DNA of 50,888 nucleotides from positions 234,229-285,116 of the forward strand of contig NZ_LOHG01000003.1 of NCBI RefSeq assembly GCF_022790535.1, given 5' to 3'. Position 1 is the first letter of the stretch; each line of letters begins with the position of its first letter. Of the stretch, positions 42,515 to 50,888 are shown one piece after another. A model generated the notes under the pieces. The model was given only the letters and a program-made list of their open reading frames with translations, searched no databases and was not told the DNA's origin. The position numbers were made by a program, and so were the translations under genes. Source of the DNA: Pseudomonas maioricensis (GTDB taxonomy: Bacteria > Pseudomonadota > Gammaproteobacteria > Pseudomonadales > Pseudomonadaceae).

Positions 42515-45500
42515 TTACTTACCCTTCACCACCATCTGCGCAGCTGCTTCACCCAGGGCCTGCCAGTTCGGTCGATACATCGACTCCACTTGCGGTGGCG
42601 GCACACGGTAGATACCCGGTGTCACGGCACGAGCCAGATACAACAAGTGCACCGTGTTATAGCCGTTCAGATCCAGCGCAGCCACGTAGCGATCACCTCG
42701 ATACTCCTGATGTTTGATGCCCGCGTTCTCCATCGACTGACGCCACTCTTTCACCGACTCGCTGGCGTCTTCCAAGCTGGCAGCGCTTTGAGCCAGGTTC
42801 TGGTTTTCCAGCTCCAGACCGGCCGGGAGCAAATCTACAACCAGTGCGTCGGGCACTCGCTGTTGAGCTTTGACCTCGATGTGCACCAGCAACAGCTGGC
42901 CGCTTTTCAGCGAATCAAGGTTGGCGGCCTCACCATCCAGCCCCAGGTATTCACGACGAATACTCAGATTCTCCCCGCCTGCTACCGGTGCACGAGTCGG
43001 ATAACCCGACAGCGTCAGTTGTTGATACAACGTATCGCCGCCACGGTTTTGCACTGACATGGGAGTAGTAAGCAGCGGACCGTCGAGTTTGAGGCCCGGT
43101 TGCTCGTTACTTAGCTCGCGGCTCTGGGCACCGGCGCTGAGCGTCGCCGCCCATTTGCCTTCCGGCTTGCCCAGTAGATCGCGGCCCGCAAGGAACAATG
43201 CGTTGCGCTCCTGTGTGGACAGATAGCGGCTCGCAGCCACTTCATCGGCCAGGGCGAACAGGCGTTGATCGCGCTTGTCAGCCGCCAGATTATTTTCTTC
43301 CAGCAGCGACAGGATCAACGCCTGATCACGTAACGGGCTGCCGTAGTCGGCCAGCCACTCGTTGCCTTTACGGCCCGCCGCCAGCCCCGCCAGCATGGCT
43401 TGGTCCGCGCGAGGTTTGTCACCCATCTTTTCCAGCGCGACCGACAGCTGCACCAGCGGCAGACCGGAACGGGCGTCGGTGCGCCGATCAAACAGGCTGC
43501 GCAACGCGCCCAGTGGCGCCTGCTGGCTACGGGCCAACACCAGACCGGCGTAGGCCTGTACGGCAAAACGGGTGTGCTCGGCGTTTTGGCTGTAGTTGAC
43601 TTCGATCTGGTTACGCTCCTGCAAATAACGCAGCAAACGTTCATTGGCTTTCTTCAACGCGTCAGGCGGTACCGCGAAGCCCTGATCGCGTGCACGCAGC
43701 AAGAAGTCGGTGACGTAGGCCGTCAGCCAGTATTCTTCATCACCGTCAGCGTTCCACAGGGCAAAGCTGCCGTTATGGCGCTGCATGCCCAGCAGCCGCT
43801 CGATACCCAACTCGACCTTGCGCTTACGCAGCGCATCGGTTTCGCCCTTGATACCCAAACGCTTGAGCGTTGCAGCATCCGCGTACAACGACGGATAAAG
43901 CCCGCTGGCCGTCTGCTCCAGGCATCCATAGGGGTAGGCTTCCAGGGCACGAATCTGCTCACCCAGATTCAGCGGCGGTCGGCTCGACACCGACAGCATG
44001 GCTTCGCGACCGGCAGGTTCGAACGCATCGAGCGCGCCTTCTGGCAGGCTCCACGGCTGCTCGTTAAGCGTTGTGCGGTAATGCTTGAGCATCGCCGGGT
44101 AAACCGGGCGTACACCGATGGTCCATTCGCGGGAGAACGGCGGCAGACTCTCGTCCGGCAGCACCAAGCCGTTCACCACGACTTTCAACTTGCCCTGGCC
44201 CAAACCACCCTCGGCACGTACCGGAATACGCAGCGTTGTACGTTGGCCCTGAGCCAGTTGCACGCTCTGGCTGAGTTCACCATTGGCAAGGCTCAACTGG
44301 CCCTCGGCGGTGGCCTGCACGGTTAGTTTCTGCGCTTGGCCGGACAGATTCGAGATATCCAGAGCAACGCTGGTCTGATCGCCACCGGCAAGGAAACGCG
44401 GTGCCGACAGCTCGGCAATGATCGGCGCCGCCACCACGGTCTTCGCTTCGGCCATGCCGTAGCGCTCATCGGTCCAGGCCTGAGCCATGATGCGCAGCTC
44501 GCCGTTGAAGTCCGGAATATCGACGCTGACTTCTCCTTCACCCTGGTCGTTCAGCGTCGCCGGCGCGCTCTGCAGGGCCACAATCGTCACCGACGTGTCG
44601 GGGCGTTTACCGCCCTTGGCCAGTGCGTCACCACCGAAGGCCATACTTGCCAGACGATTGCGACCGGCTTCGATCAACTGGCCATACACATCCAGTTGAT
44701 CCGCGCCGTACTCTTTGCGACCAAACAGGCTGGCGAACGGGTCCGGCGTGGCATAACGAGCGATGTTGAGGATGCCCACGTCCACCGCCGACACCAGCAC
44801 ATGCACCTCTTTGGGCACGCTGCCATCGGCATTTTTTGCAGCGACTTTGAGCTTCAGCGGCTGCTTGGGACGCATTTTTTCCGGTGCGGTCACGGTAAGC
44901 GCCAGCTTGCGTGGCGAACGATCCAGCGGCAGATGCAGCACGCCGACGGCGCGTTTGGGGGTGACGTTAGCCTTGCGCTCACCGGGACGAACCACCAGCG
45001 CACTCAAGTACAGATCGTGGCGTGCCCATTTTTTATCCAGCGGCACGTCATACGTTTTGCCCTCTGCAGGCACGTCGATTTCCTGCCACCACAACGGCCC
45101 GTCACTGGACTCAACCAGCAGGTAACCCTTGCCTGCGGCGGGTGGCGTGACCGTAACCCTGGCAGTGTCGCCGTCGTTATAGCCAGCTTTATCCAGCGCC
45201 AGTTTGACCTGATCGGGCCGTACCGCGCCGCCCTCAGCGTTGTCCTGCCAGCGATACCCCGCCCAGAAACGCAGGCTGCTGATCAACCCTGTTTGAGGGT
45301 CTTCGACCTCAACCCGATACGGCCCCGACTCCACCGGAAAGCTGACCTTGACGGTCGAGCCTTGTTTGATGCTGATGGTTTCTTCGCTGAGGTTGAGGAA
45401 TTTCTCATTGAAGTGATAACTCCAGCCCTCGTTGTCCGAGTAGTTCCAGTAATAGTCACGACGCTCGCGAACCAGTCGGACTTTGACGTTATCGGCCGCC

Positions 45501-47455
45501 AGCTTGTTACCCGCGTAGTCAGCCACCAGCACTTCGAACTCAACCGGGCCGTCGCCATCGGTCTGTGGCATGCCGTCGGTTTCATCGTATTCATCGTTGC
45601 TGCCCGGACTGCTGCCGAACAACGGACGCAACCCCGGCATCTGCTCGGCAGGCCATACAGGCTGCACCAGACGCCGGGTGATCGGACGTCCACCGGACTC
45701 TTGCAGGCTGGCCTGGAGGATCAACTGCACCGGCGATCTGGCGTTCGACCATTTGCTCTCCACCTCCAGACTCAGCTTGCCCTGTGCGTCAAGCGTGCTG
45801 GCTTCGATCTCCAGATCCTGCTTGAGCTCACGCTCGGTGATCGAGCCAAACTGATAGCCAGGTAAACCAGGCACTGCCTCGCGTAGCGGCCTGACATACA
45901 GCAGACCGATCAGGTTATTGCCTGATGCCGGAGCACCGTACAAATAACGACCGTTAACATCGAACACCGCGTTATCGGTGGTTGCAATGGGTGTTTCACT
46001 GCCTTTGATTTCCAGCGCCAACCGCTCTGGCAGGAAGTCCTCAACCTGAAACTCGTAGAGCTGGGGCTTGCCATCGCCCAGATCAAACACCAGTTGCCAA
46101 CGCCCGGTTGGCGCCTCATCCGCCAACTGCAGTTGATACTGATACAGGCCTGAGGTGTCTGCTTCCCAGACAAATTTACGGCTGATTTGCTCGTCCGGGC
46201 GACGCACTTCGACCGTGATCGGTTGCGGCTTCACCTGCTTGCCATCGTTATCGCGCAGCAACCCATTGAGCAGTACGGTCTCCCCCGGACGATACAAATC
46301 CCGCGGGCCAAAAATGAAGAACTGCAACGGGTGCGCCCGTGGCCCGGTGATGTCGAACTCGGCCAGATCAAGCGCCGAGCTGTCCAGACGCAGCATGCTG
46401 GTCTGCTCATCTTTGTGCGCCAGGAGCACCGCAGCCTTGGCCGGTAAAGGCAACTCGGCATGGCCTGCCGAGTCGGTTTTGGCTTGCCCTACTACTTTGC
46501 CATTGCTGTCGTAAAGCTCCAGCTCTACGCCGCTCAGGGCTTTGCCACCCTCAAGCGCCTGAGTGAAAGCATCCAGGCGATTGGCATAGCGATGCACCGA
46601 CAGACCGATGTCGCTCAAGGTAAACAGCGTGGCGGGGATGGAATAGTTGTAAGTCCCGGAAGCGCGCATCACCGCGAGGTATACCCCTGGGCCTTGCAGC
46701 GCTTTGATCCCGGCAATCGGCAATAACACCGTTTCCCGGGTGTTACGCGCCGGATTCAGGTCGAAGCGGCCTTCGTAAACCAGATCGGCTTTATCCAGCA
46801 ACTCTTTGGATTCGTAATACTCAATGCTCGATGCACCGCGCCAGTTGCCGAGAAAAGCTGGCAACGCGTCGGGTTTAACCCGGAAGAACTCGACATTGAC
46901 CTTTTCGACGTTCAGCGCAATAACCGGCAAACCTTCAGCCAGACGCGTCGGCAGCAAGCTGCCACGGCTGGCGAAACCCACGGTAGGTTGCAGGTCGGAG
47001 GTTTCCAGACGGCTGATGAACTCGGCAACCAGCGTGGCCTTGTTGACGCCGACCAGTCCCGCATCAACCGTCAGGACCAGTTTGCGCCTGGGCTCCAGAT
47101 GACGCAGACGGAGTTCCATGAGGTTATCGGACAGCTCCCATGCGCCATCCACTTTGCCGCTCTTGCTGTCGACCAGATGCAGTTTTTCTGCGAATTTCTG
47201 CTCAGGGTCCAGAGGGACGGAAAAACTCACCGACAAGGTGCTCGCACCGTCCAGTTGAATCTCCGTGACATCCACGATGGTCAGGTCGCGACCCTCGTAC
47301 CGCTTGCTCAACGCAGGAAGGTCCACCGCAGGCTTGGGCTTGTTCGACTCCACTGCCACAGGCGGTGTGGCGGGCGCGGGTTTATCCGGGGTGGAAGAAT
47401 CACAAGCACTCAGCAGCGCAAGCGCGCAGGCCAGAAACAATCCTTTGTTAAACAT
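42515..47455 (-). CDS. yfhM: Bacterial alpha-2-macroglobulin lipoprotein (YfhM/ECAM type)
   Basis: A 1646-residue periplasmic protease trap. The lipobox LLSAC has Cys18 followed by Asp at +2, the signal for retention in the inner membrane. The mature protein has MG domains, a bait region and the thioester motif CLEQ with Cys1178 (YPYGCLEQTASG), close to its place in E. coli ECAM. When a foreign protease cuts the bait, the thioester binds it covalently; the PbpC partner then helps repair the wall. The ATG at 47455 is chosen because it starts the signal peptide. The gene is followed by pbpC on the same strand, with a small opposite-strand gene and two REPINs between them. Confidence 0.93.
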   Translation of the reverse strand: MFNKGLFLACALALLSACDSSTPDKPAPATPPVAVESNKPKPAVDLPALSKRYEGRDLTIVDVTEIQLDGASTLSVSFSVPLDPEQKFAEKLHLVDSKSGKVDGAWELSDNLMELRLRHLEPRRKLVLTVDAGLVGVNKATLVAEFISRLETSDLQPTVGFASRGSLLPTRLAEGLPVIALNVEKVNVEFFRVKPDALPAFLGNWRGASSIEYYESKELLDKADLVYEGRFDLNPARNTRETVLLPIAGIKALQGPGVYLAVMRASGTYNYSIPATLFTLSDIGLSVHRYANRLDAFTQALEGGKALSGVELELYDSNGKVVGQAKTDSAGHAELPLPAKAAVLLAHKDEQTSMLRLDSSALDLAEFDITGPRAHPLQFFIFGPRDLYRPGETVLLNGLLRDNDGKQVKPQPITVEVRRPDEQISRKFVWEADTSGLYQYQLQLADEAPTGRWQLVFDLGDGKPQLYEFQVEDFLPERLALEIKGSETPIATTDNAVFDVNGRYLYGAPASGNNLIGLLYVRPLREAVPGLPGYQFGSITERELKQDLEIEASTLDAQGKLSLEVESKWSNARSPVQLILQASLQESGGRPITRRLVQPVWPAEQMPGLRPLFGSSPGSNDEYDETDGMPQTDGDGPVEFEVLVADYAGNKLAADNVKVRLVRERRDYYWNYSDNEGWSYHFNEKFLNLSEETISIKQGSTVKVSFPVESGPYRVEVEDPQTGLISSLRFWAGYRWQDNAEGGAVRPDQVKLALDKAGYNDGDTARVTVTPPAAGKGYLLVESSDGPLWWQEIDVPAEGKTYDVPLDKKWARHDLYLSALVVRPGERKANVTPKRAVGVLHLPLDRSPRKLALTVTAPEKMRPKQPLKLKVAAKNADGSVPKEVHVLVSAVDVGILNIARYATPDPFASLFGRKEYGADQLDVYGQLIEAGRNRLASMAFGGDALAKGGKRPDTSVTIVALQSAPATLNDQGEGEVSVDIPDFNGELRIMAQAWTDERYGMAEAKTVVAAPIIAELSAPRFLAGGDQTSVALDISNLSGQAQKLTVQATAEGQLSLANGELSQSVQLAQGQRTTLRIPVRAEGGLGQGKLKVVVNGLVLPDESLPPFSREWTIGVRPVYPAMLKHYRTTLNEQPWSLPEGALDAFEPAGREAMLSVSSRPPLNLGEQIRALEAYPYGCLEQTASGLYPSLYADAATLKRLGIKGETDALRKRKVELGIERLLGMQRHNGSFALWNADGDEEYWLTAYVTDFLLRARDQGFAVPPDALKKANERLLRYLQERNQIEVNYSQNAEHTRFAVQAYAGLVLARSQQAPLGALRSLFDRRTDARSGLPLVQLSVALEKMGDKPRADQAMLAGLAAGRKGNEWLADYGSPLRDQALILSLLEENNLAADKRDQRLFALADEVAASRYLSTQERNALFLAGRDLLGKPEGKWAATLSAGAQSRELSNEQPGLKLDGPLLTTPMSVQNRGGDTLYQQLTLSGYPTRAPVAGGENLSIRREYLGLDGEAANLDSLKSGQLLLVHIEVKAQQRVPDALVVDLLPAGLELENQNLAQSAASLEDASESVKEWRQSMENAGIKHQEYRGDRYVAALDLNGYNTVHLLYLARAVTPGIYRVPPPQVESMYRPNWQALGEAAAQMVVKGK

Positions 47456-47969
47456 GGGGCACTCATCGGCGGCAGATTGAGAGAAGGTCACTATATAGCA
47501 GGCACATGACCGGGAATGTCAGGCCGCGAAAATAGACACCCGCTTTGAGACTTTGTTCTCAGGGGGCTGCGTAGGAAAAGTGGACAGCAATCGTAGGGGT
47601 GGTCACAGATTTCAATGTGGGAGATTCTATGTCTGGCTGGATATTTTCTGTGCTTGAACCAGCGCTATCGCGAGCAAGCTCACTCCTACAGACGACCACA
47701 AACCCCTGTAGGAGTGAGCTTGCTCGCGATAGCGTCGGTTCAAGATGACGCCCTGCGCGGAGCTGAACATATGCCTTATTGTCCGGATTCGGTGGCGGCG
47801 TTGAAGCGGTATCTCGAGAGTGGTCTGTAGTTCCTGCGCAAGCGGTGCTTGCCATGAGAAGGGTTGGTGGCTCGCAAGCACGTTCGCGCCTACCGGTTGG
47901 CGCGGTGTCACTCAACCAACTTTTGGGGTTCAGTTCACTCTACAATACCCGCCTTCCCCGGGAGCCTTC
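47456..47969. other. Intergenic region between alpha-2-macroglobulin and dinF
   Basis: About 510 bp with no supported gene. It holds an inverted-order REPIN (47667-47730) and a short REP-like relic (GCGGTGCTTGCC at about 47841-47852), plus the promoters of the two divergent genes. The frame extending dinF upstream to 47820 lacks family similarity and is rejected as coding. Confidence 0.55.
47667..47730. repeat. REPIN arms in inverted order, class I
   Basis: The GCGAT ends are outside and the CTCCTACAG/CTGTAGGAG ends face each other across a 14-bp spacer, so the hairpin order is opposite to most copies. Confidence 0.88.
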
Positions 47970-49331
47970 ATGTCCAACCTGCTCAACGACTGGCGCGACC
48001 GCGCCACCCATCGCCGCGTCTGGGCGCTGGCTGCGCCGATGATCCTGTCGAACATTTCCGTTCCGTTAGTGGCGCTGGTCGACAGCGCGGTGATTGGCCA
48101 TCTGCCCCACGCCCATCAACTGGGTGCCGTGGCAGTTGGCGCGACGCTGTACACCTTCCTCGCCTGGACCATGGGCTTCCTGCGCATGGGCACTACGGGC
48201 TTTGCATCCCAGGCCGCCGGACGCAACGATGGCTCCGCCCTGCGTCAGATACTGCTGCAAGGCTTGCTACTGGCGATGGGGCTTGCGCTATTGCTAGGCG
48301 TGGTCGGCTTGCCGTTCAGCCACATGGCGCTGAACATGATGCAACCCTCCAGTGACCTGCAACAGCTCACCGAGGCGTTTTTCCATACCCGACTGTTCGG
48401 ACTGCCCGCCGCACTGGCCGGTTATGCCTTGGTCGGCTGGTTTCTCGGAACCCAGAACGCACGCGCGCCGCTGATGATTCTGCTCACCACCAATCTGGTC
48501 AACATCGCCCTCAACCTGTGGTTCGTGCTTGGCCTGGACTGGGGCGTCGTCGGCTCGGCACGCGCGTCGGTCATTGCCGAGTGGACCGGTGCGCTGCTCG
48601 GCCTCGCATTGACCCGCAAAACCCTTTTGGCCTGGCCCGGCCAGATGTTGTGGGCCGCCCTGAAGCGCTGGGAAAACTGGAGGCCCCTACTGGCGGTGAA
48701 CCGCGATATCTTCATCCGAAGCCTGGTGCTGCAATCGGTGTTTTTCCTGATCACCGTACAAGGCGCACGACTCGGCGACGCGACAGTAGCGGCCAACGCA
48801 TTGCTGCTCAATGGCCTGTTGCTTACCGCTCACGCCCTGGACGGGCTGGCCCATGCCGTCGAGGCTCTCTGCGGGCACGCCATCGGGGCGAAAAACCGCA
48901 TTGCCTTACGCCGCTCACTGACCGTCGCCGGAGGCTGGTCATTGATTGCGAGCGTGGCGTTTGCCTTGCTGTTCCTGGTGGCAGGGCATTTATTTATCAG
49001 CCTGCAAACCGACATTGCCGAAGTGCGCGAAACAGCTTTCATCTACTTGCCCTATCTGGCAGCACTGCCGTTGCTGGCGGTCTGGAGCTACTTGCTCGAC
49101 GGCCTGTTCATCGGTGCCACCCGTGCCCGTGAGATGCGCAACACCATGCTGGTGAATATGGTGCTGGTGGCGCCTTTCGCTTACGCACTGCAGAGCTTCG
49201 GCAACCACGGGCTATGGCTGACCCTCTTGCTGTTCATGCTGCTACGCGCGTTGACTCTGGGCTTCGTTACCTGGCGGCTGAGCAAGAGCGGCGCCTGGTT
49301 CAATGCTCCGGTTCAGCATCAGGCTCAGTAG
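47970..49331 (+). CDS. dinF: MATE-family efflux protein (DinF type)
   Basis: A 453-residue multidrug/toxic-compound extrusion transporter with 12 predicted helices in two similar halves. The family start pattern is RVWALAAPMILSNISVPLVALVDSAVIGHL at about 15-44, with AWTMGFLRMGTTGFASQAAGRND following, and the second half has LDGLAHAVEALCGHAIGAKNR. This fits the DinF branch, which exports organic cations or oxidising compounds. The ATG at 47970 has a GGGAG ribosome site. Its last 32 bp overlap the end of the vgrG gene on the other strand. Confidence 0.9.
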   Translation: MSNLLNDWRDRATHRRVWALAAPMILSNISVPLVALVDSAVIGHLPHAHQLGAVAVGATLYTFLAWTMGFLRMGTTGFASQAAGRNDGSALRQILLQGLLLAMGLALLLGVVGLPFSHMALNMMQPSSDLQQLTEAFFHTRLFGLPAALAGYALVGWFLGTQNARAPLMILLTTNLVNIALNLWFVLGLDWGVVGSARASVIAEWTGALLGLALTRKTLLAWPGQMLWAALKRWENWRPLLAVNRDIFIRSLVLQSVFFLITVQGARLGDATVAANALLLNGLLLTAHALDGLAHAVEALCGHAIGAKNRIALRRSLTVAGGWSLIASVAFALLFLVAGHLFISLQTDIAEVRETAFIYLPYLAALPLLAVWSYLLDGLFIGATRAREMRNTMLVNMVLVAPFAYALQSFGNHGLWLTLLLFMLLRALTLGFVTWRLSKSGAWFNAPVQHQAQ

Positions 49332-50712
49332 GCGTCGCCAGCAGGATTTGCGGGCTACTCAGTTTCAGCCCCTCGGCGTTAATGCTCAGGGTGCTGTCGC
49401 CCACCGTGAAGGACAGCTCGCAGCCCTCCTGATAGCTGATCCGTGAGCCACCTTCAATCTGAATCCATGACTCGCCGCCTGCTGCTGTCAGAGGGTTCAG
49501 GTTCACCTCAAGTCGATGTGGAGGCCTGCGTTGTTCAGGCGGATCAGCGATGACGTCGGTCGATTGCCAGACACAGGCGCTGATCACCGGCTGGTCCATG
49601 TCCCCGTCCGTAAAACTCACGACGACCCGCATACCCCCACGCAGGGTTGTGGTCAGGTGCGAAACCACCGGTAACCAGCAATTGCCACACGCAGAAGCCT
49701 GCCCTGGATACCCCCAGTCAAATTGCACATTGATCCGCCCTTGGGCGTCCGGCCTGGAGGGCTCATCCGCCGGGCCAACGACATAGGCACACTGGATGGT
49801 CGCAACAAAGGCTCGCGGTCGCGGCGGCGGTTTGAAACCCGCCTCCCAGGGTGCGACCTGAAACTGATTGACGTACATACCCTTCTCGGAGGAGACGAGG
49901 TTGTGCAACTGCCGGGTATCGAAACCACGATGCACGACATGAGTCACCAGCCATAAATGATTCAAGCCCTCCTCCGGATGCCCTTTGAGCGGCAATAAAT
50001 GCCCGGACGAAACAAAGGACAACGTGCTTTCGCCTTCTCCTTTCTGACGGCTATGGTCGGTTTGCTCATCGCCTTCAGGTGTCACCGCGAAGTGCGTGAC
50101 GCCAGCCTGCCTAGGTACCTGCTGAAAGATGGCAGTAGAGGTCCGGCGAAAGACCCGCAAACCATCGCCGAACACCAACTCATGGTCTTTGCGGGAATGA
50201 TGGAAATGGAAGTGGATGCCCTCTTCCGCACACAACCGCTGCACCAGATGCAGATCGGACTCACGGTATTGCGAGCAAAAATCACGCTTACGGTACTCGG
50301 CTCTAAGGTCAAAGCGATAACTGCCCTCCCGAAAGCCATGCTCCTGCAGCACCTGACCGATGATCTGCGGCGCGCTTAGATGTTGGAAAACCCGAGGCGC
50401 GTAACGCTGTGACAAACAGGTGAGCCGAGGCCCAAGGGACAGCCTGTAACACGCGGGTCCAGGCTTGTAGTGACTGCGTACGACACTGTGAATCTGTCCG
50501 TGGACACCTGTTTTTTCACCCTGAAAACTTAAAAAAGCAACGCGATACATCAGGCCCTGCTGATCCAGATGCGGCTCGTCGATCAGCACTTCCAGCTCAA
50601 AGACAAAAGCCTCACTGATGGCTTCCGTTCCAGTAAACGACAACACCTGCAAACCTCGAAACAGAGGGAGGATGTCGAGATTAAAGTGATGAGCGACAGC
50701 TGGGCCGGGCAT
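49300..50712 (-). CDS. vgrG: Short type VI secretion spike protein VgrG (TssI)
   Basis: A 470-residue VgrG, the trimeric tip of the type VI secretion needle. The gp27-like part is clear: FRGLQVLSFTGTEAISEAFVFELEVL at the N-terminus, the OB-like RDFCSQYRESDLHLVQRLCAEEGIHFHF, then the gp5-like RINVQFDWGYPGQASACGNCWLPVV and GGMRVVVSFTDGDMDQPVI. It is shorter than common VgrGs (about 600-700) and ends after a short beta-helix with no effector extension. No T6SS structural genes or effector/immunity pair are visible; genes could lie beyond 50888. It ends inside dinF by 32 bp. Confidence 0.9.
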   Translation of the reverse strand: MPGPAVAHHFNLDILPLFRGLQVLSFTGTEAISEAFVFELEVLIDEPHLDQQGLMYRVAFLSFQGEKTGVHGQIHSVVRSHYKPGPACYRLSLGPRLTCLSQRYAPRVFQHLSAPQIIGQVLQEHGFREGSYRFDLRAEYRKRDFCSQYRESDLHLVQRLCAEEGIHFHFHHSRKDHELVFGDGLRVFRRTSTAIFQQVPRQAGVTHFAVTPEGDEQTDHSRQKGEGESTLSFVSSGHLLPLKGHPEEGLNHLWLVTHVVHRGFDTRQLHNLVSSEKGMYVNQFQVAPWEAGFKPPPRPRAFVATIQCAYVVGPADEPSRPDAQGRINVQFDWGYPGQASACGNCWLPVVSHLTTTLRGGMRVVVSFTDGDMDQPVISACVWQSTDVIADPPEQRRPPHRLEVNLNPLTAAGGESWIQIEGGSRISYQEGCELSFTVGDSTLSINAEGLKLSSPQILLATPTEPDAEPEH

Positions 50713-50871
50713 GGAGGTGTTCTCTACAGGGACGCGGCCGTGGATTCTGGCCGAGAAGAACCCTCGGGTAGAGAGCGAAACGAAGAATAGGACGTTGCCT
50801 ACAGAGGATTAGGAAAGCGGAGCAGAGAAGCAGGCCTAAGCTGGAAAGCAATCCCCGCACCACACATCTGA

Positions 50872-50888
50872 CCTGTAGGAGCTGCCGC
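50872..50888. repeat. REP arm cut by the window end
   Basis: ACCTGTAGGAGCTGCCGC is the start of a class II arm; the rest lies outside the window. Confidence 0.7.

Noticed and set aside
44336..45865. A 509-codon open frame opposite the alpha-2-macroglobulin gene
   Set aside because: The translation is rich in His, Arg and Gln with no domain, typical of an antisense shadow of a long GC-rich gene.
1..50888. CRISPR arrays, tRNA or rRNA genes, transposases, prophage
   Set aside because: Repeats present are dispersed REPINs, not regularly spaced arrays. No tRNA or rRNA sequence, transposase or phage gene was recognised.

Overview
The window is 50.9 kb of chromosome from a fluorescent-type Pseudomonas (P. 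fluorescens / P. syringae lineage). The reasons are the gene sequences and gene order (radA-mscL-fpr-rlmG, cioAB with a DUF2474 gene, a tesB block, mazG-cmoM, pbpC with an alpha-2-macroglobulin), the high-GC codon use, and the very frequent REP/REPIN palindromes typical of the genus. The species cannot be fixed from the sequence alone. I see no rRNA or tRNA genes, no CRISPR array, no prophage and no transposase. Layout: 0-5 kb holds housekeeping genes (radA, mscL, a ferredoxin-NADP reductase, a tiny LuxR-type regulator, rlmG). 5-8 kb is the cyanide-insensitive quinol oxidase operon cioA-cioB-DUF2474, with a candidate ANR site upstream. 8-11.4 kb has an MFS exporter, an HSL-type esterase and an orphan choline/betaine-binding protein. 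11.7-15.5 kb is a three-subunit molybdenum aldehyde oxidoreductase operon (paoABC type), divergent from an AzgA-type purine permease whose gene overlaps trmA. 18.4-28.9 kb is a sugar-acid catabolic island: FAH/GguC-family enzyme, enolase-superfamily aldonate dehydratase, PdxA-like dehydrogenase, amidohydrolase-type lactonase, MFS acid symporter, TctCBA tripartite transporter and a LysR regulator. 29-38.2 kb is a mixed housekeeping region (YpfJ-type metallopeptidase, hydrolases, tesB, a GNAT, an HDAC-like deacetylase, a BaiN-like flavoprotein, mazG-like, cmoM, two DUF4136 lipoproteins). 38.7-47.5 kb has an orphan response regulator and the periplasmic defence module PbpC plus alpha-2-macroglobulin. 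47.9-50.9 kb has a DinF-type MATE pump overlapping tail-to-tail with a short orphan VgrG. How the genes may work together: in the 18-29 kb island, two uptake systems (MFS and TctCBA) would import an acid sugar. The amidohydrolase would open its lactone, the dehydratase would make a 2-keto-3-deoxy acid, and the PdxA-like dehydrogenase and FAH-family enzyme would finish the breakdown. The substrate is unknown. The strongest new signal is a 17-bp dyad, GATAnCCnnnGGnTATC, which keeps the LysR-type T-N11-A spacing. It occurs upstream of all three transcription units of this island (24439-24455, 24654-24670, and 20880-20896 with one mismatch) and predicts one shared operator for the adjacent LysR protein. 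The second theme is REPINs: fifteen paired elements in three sequence classes. One is inserted in frame in the N-terminal coding region of pbpC, one encodes the C-terminal tail of a flavoprotein, and one supplies the stop codon of an esterase gene.
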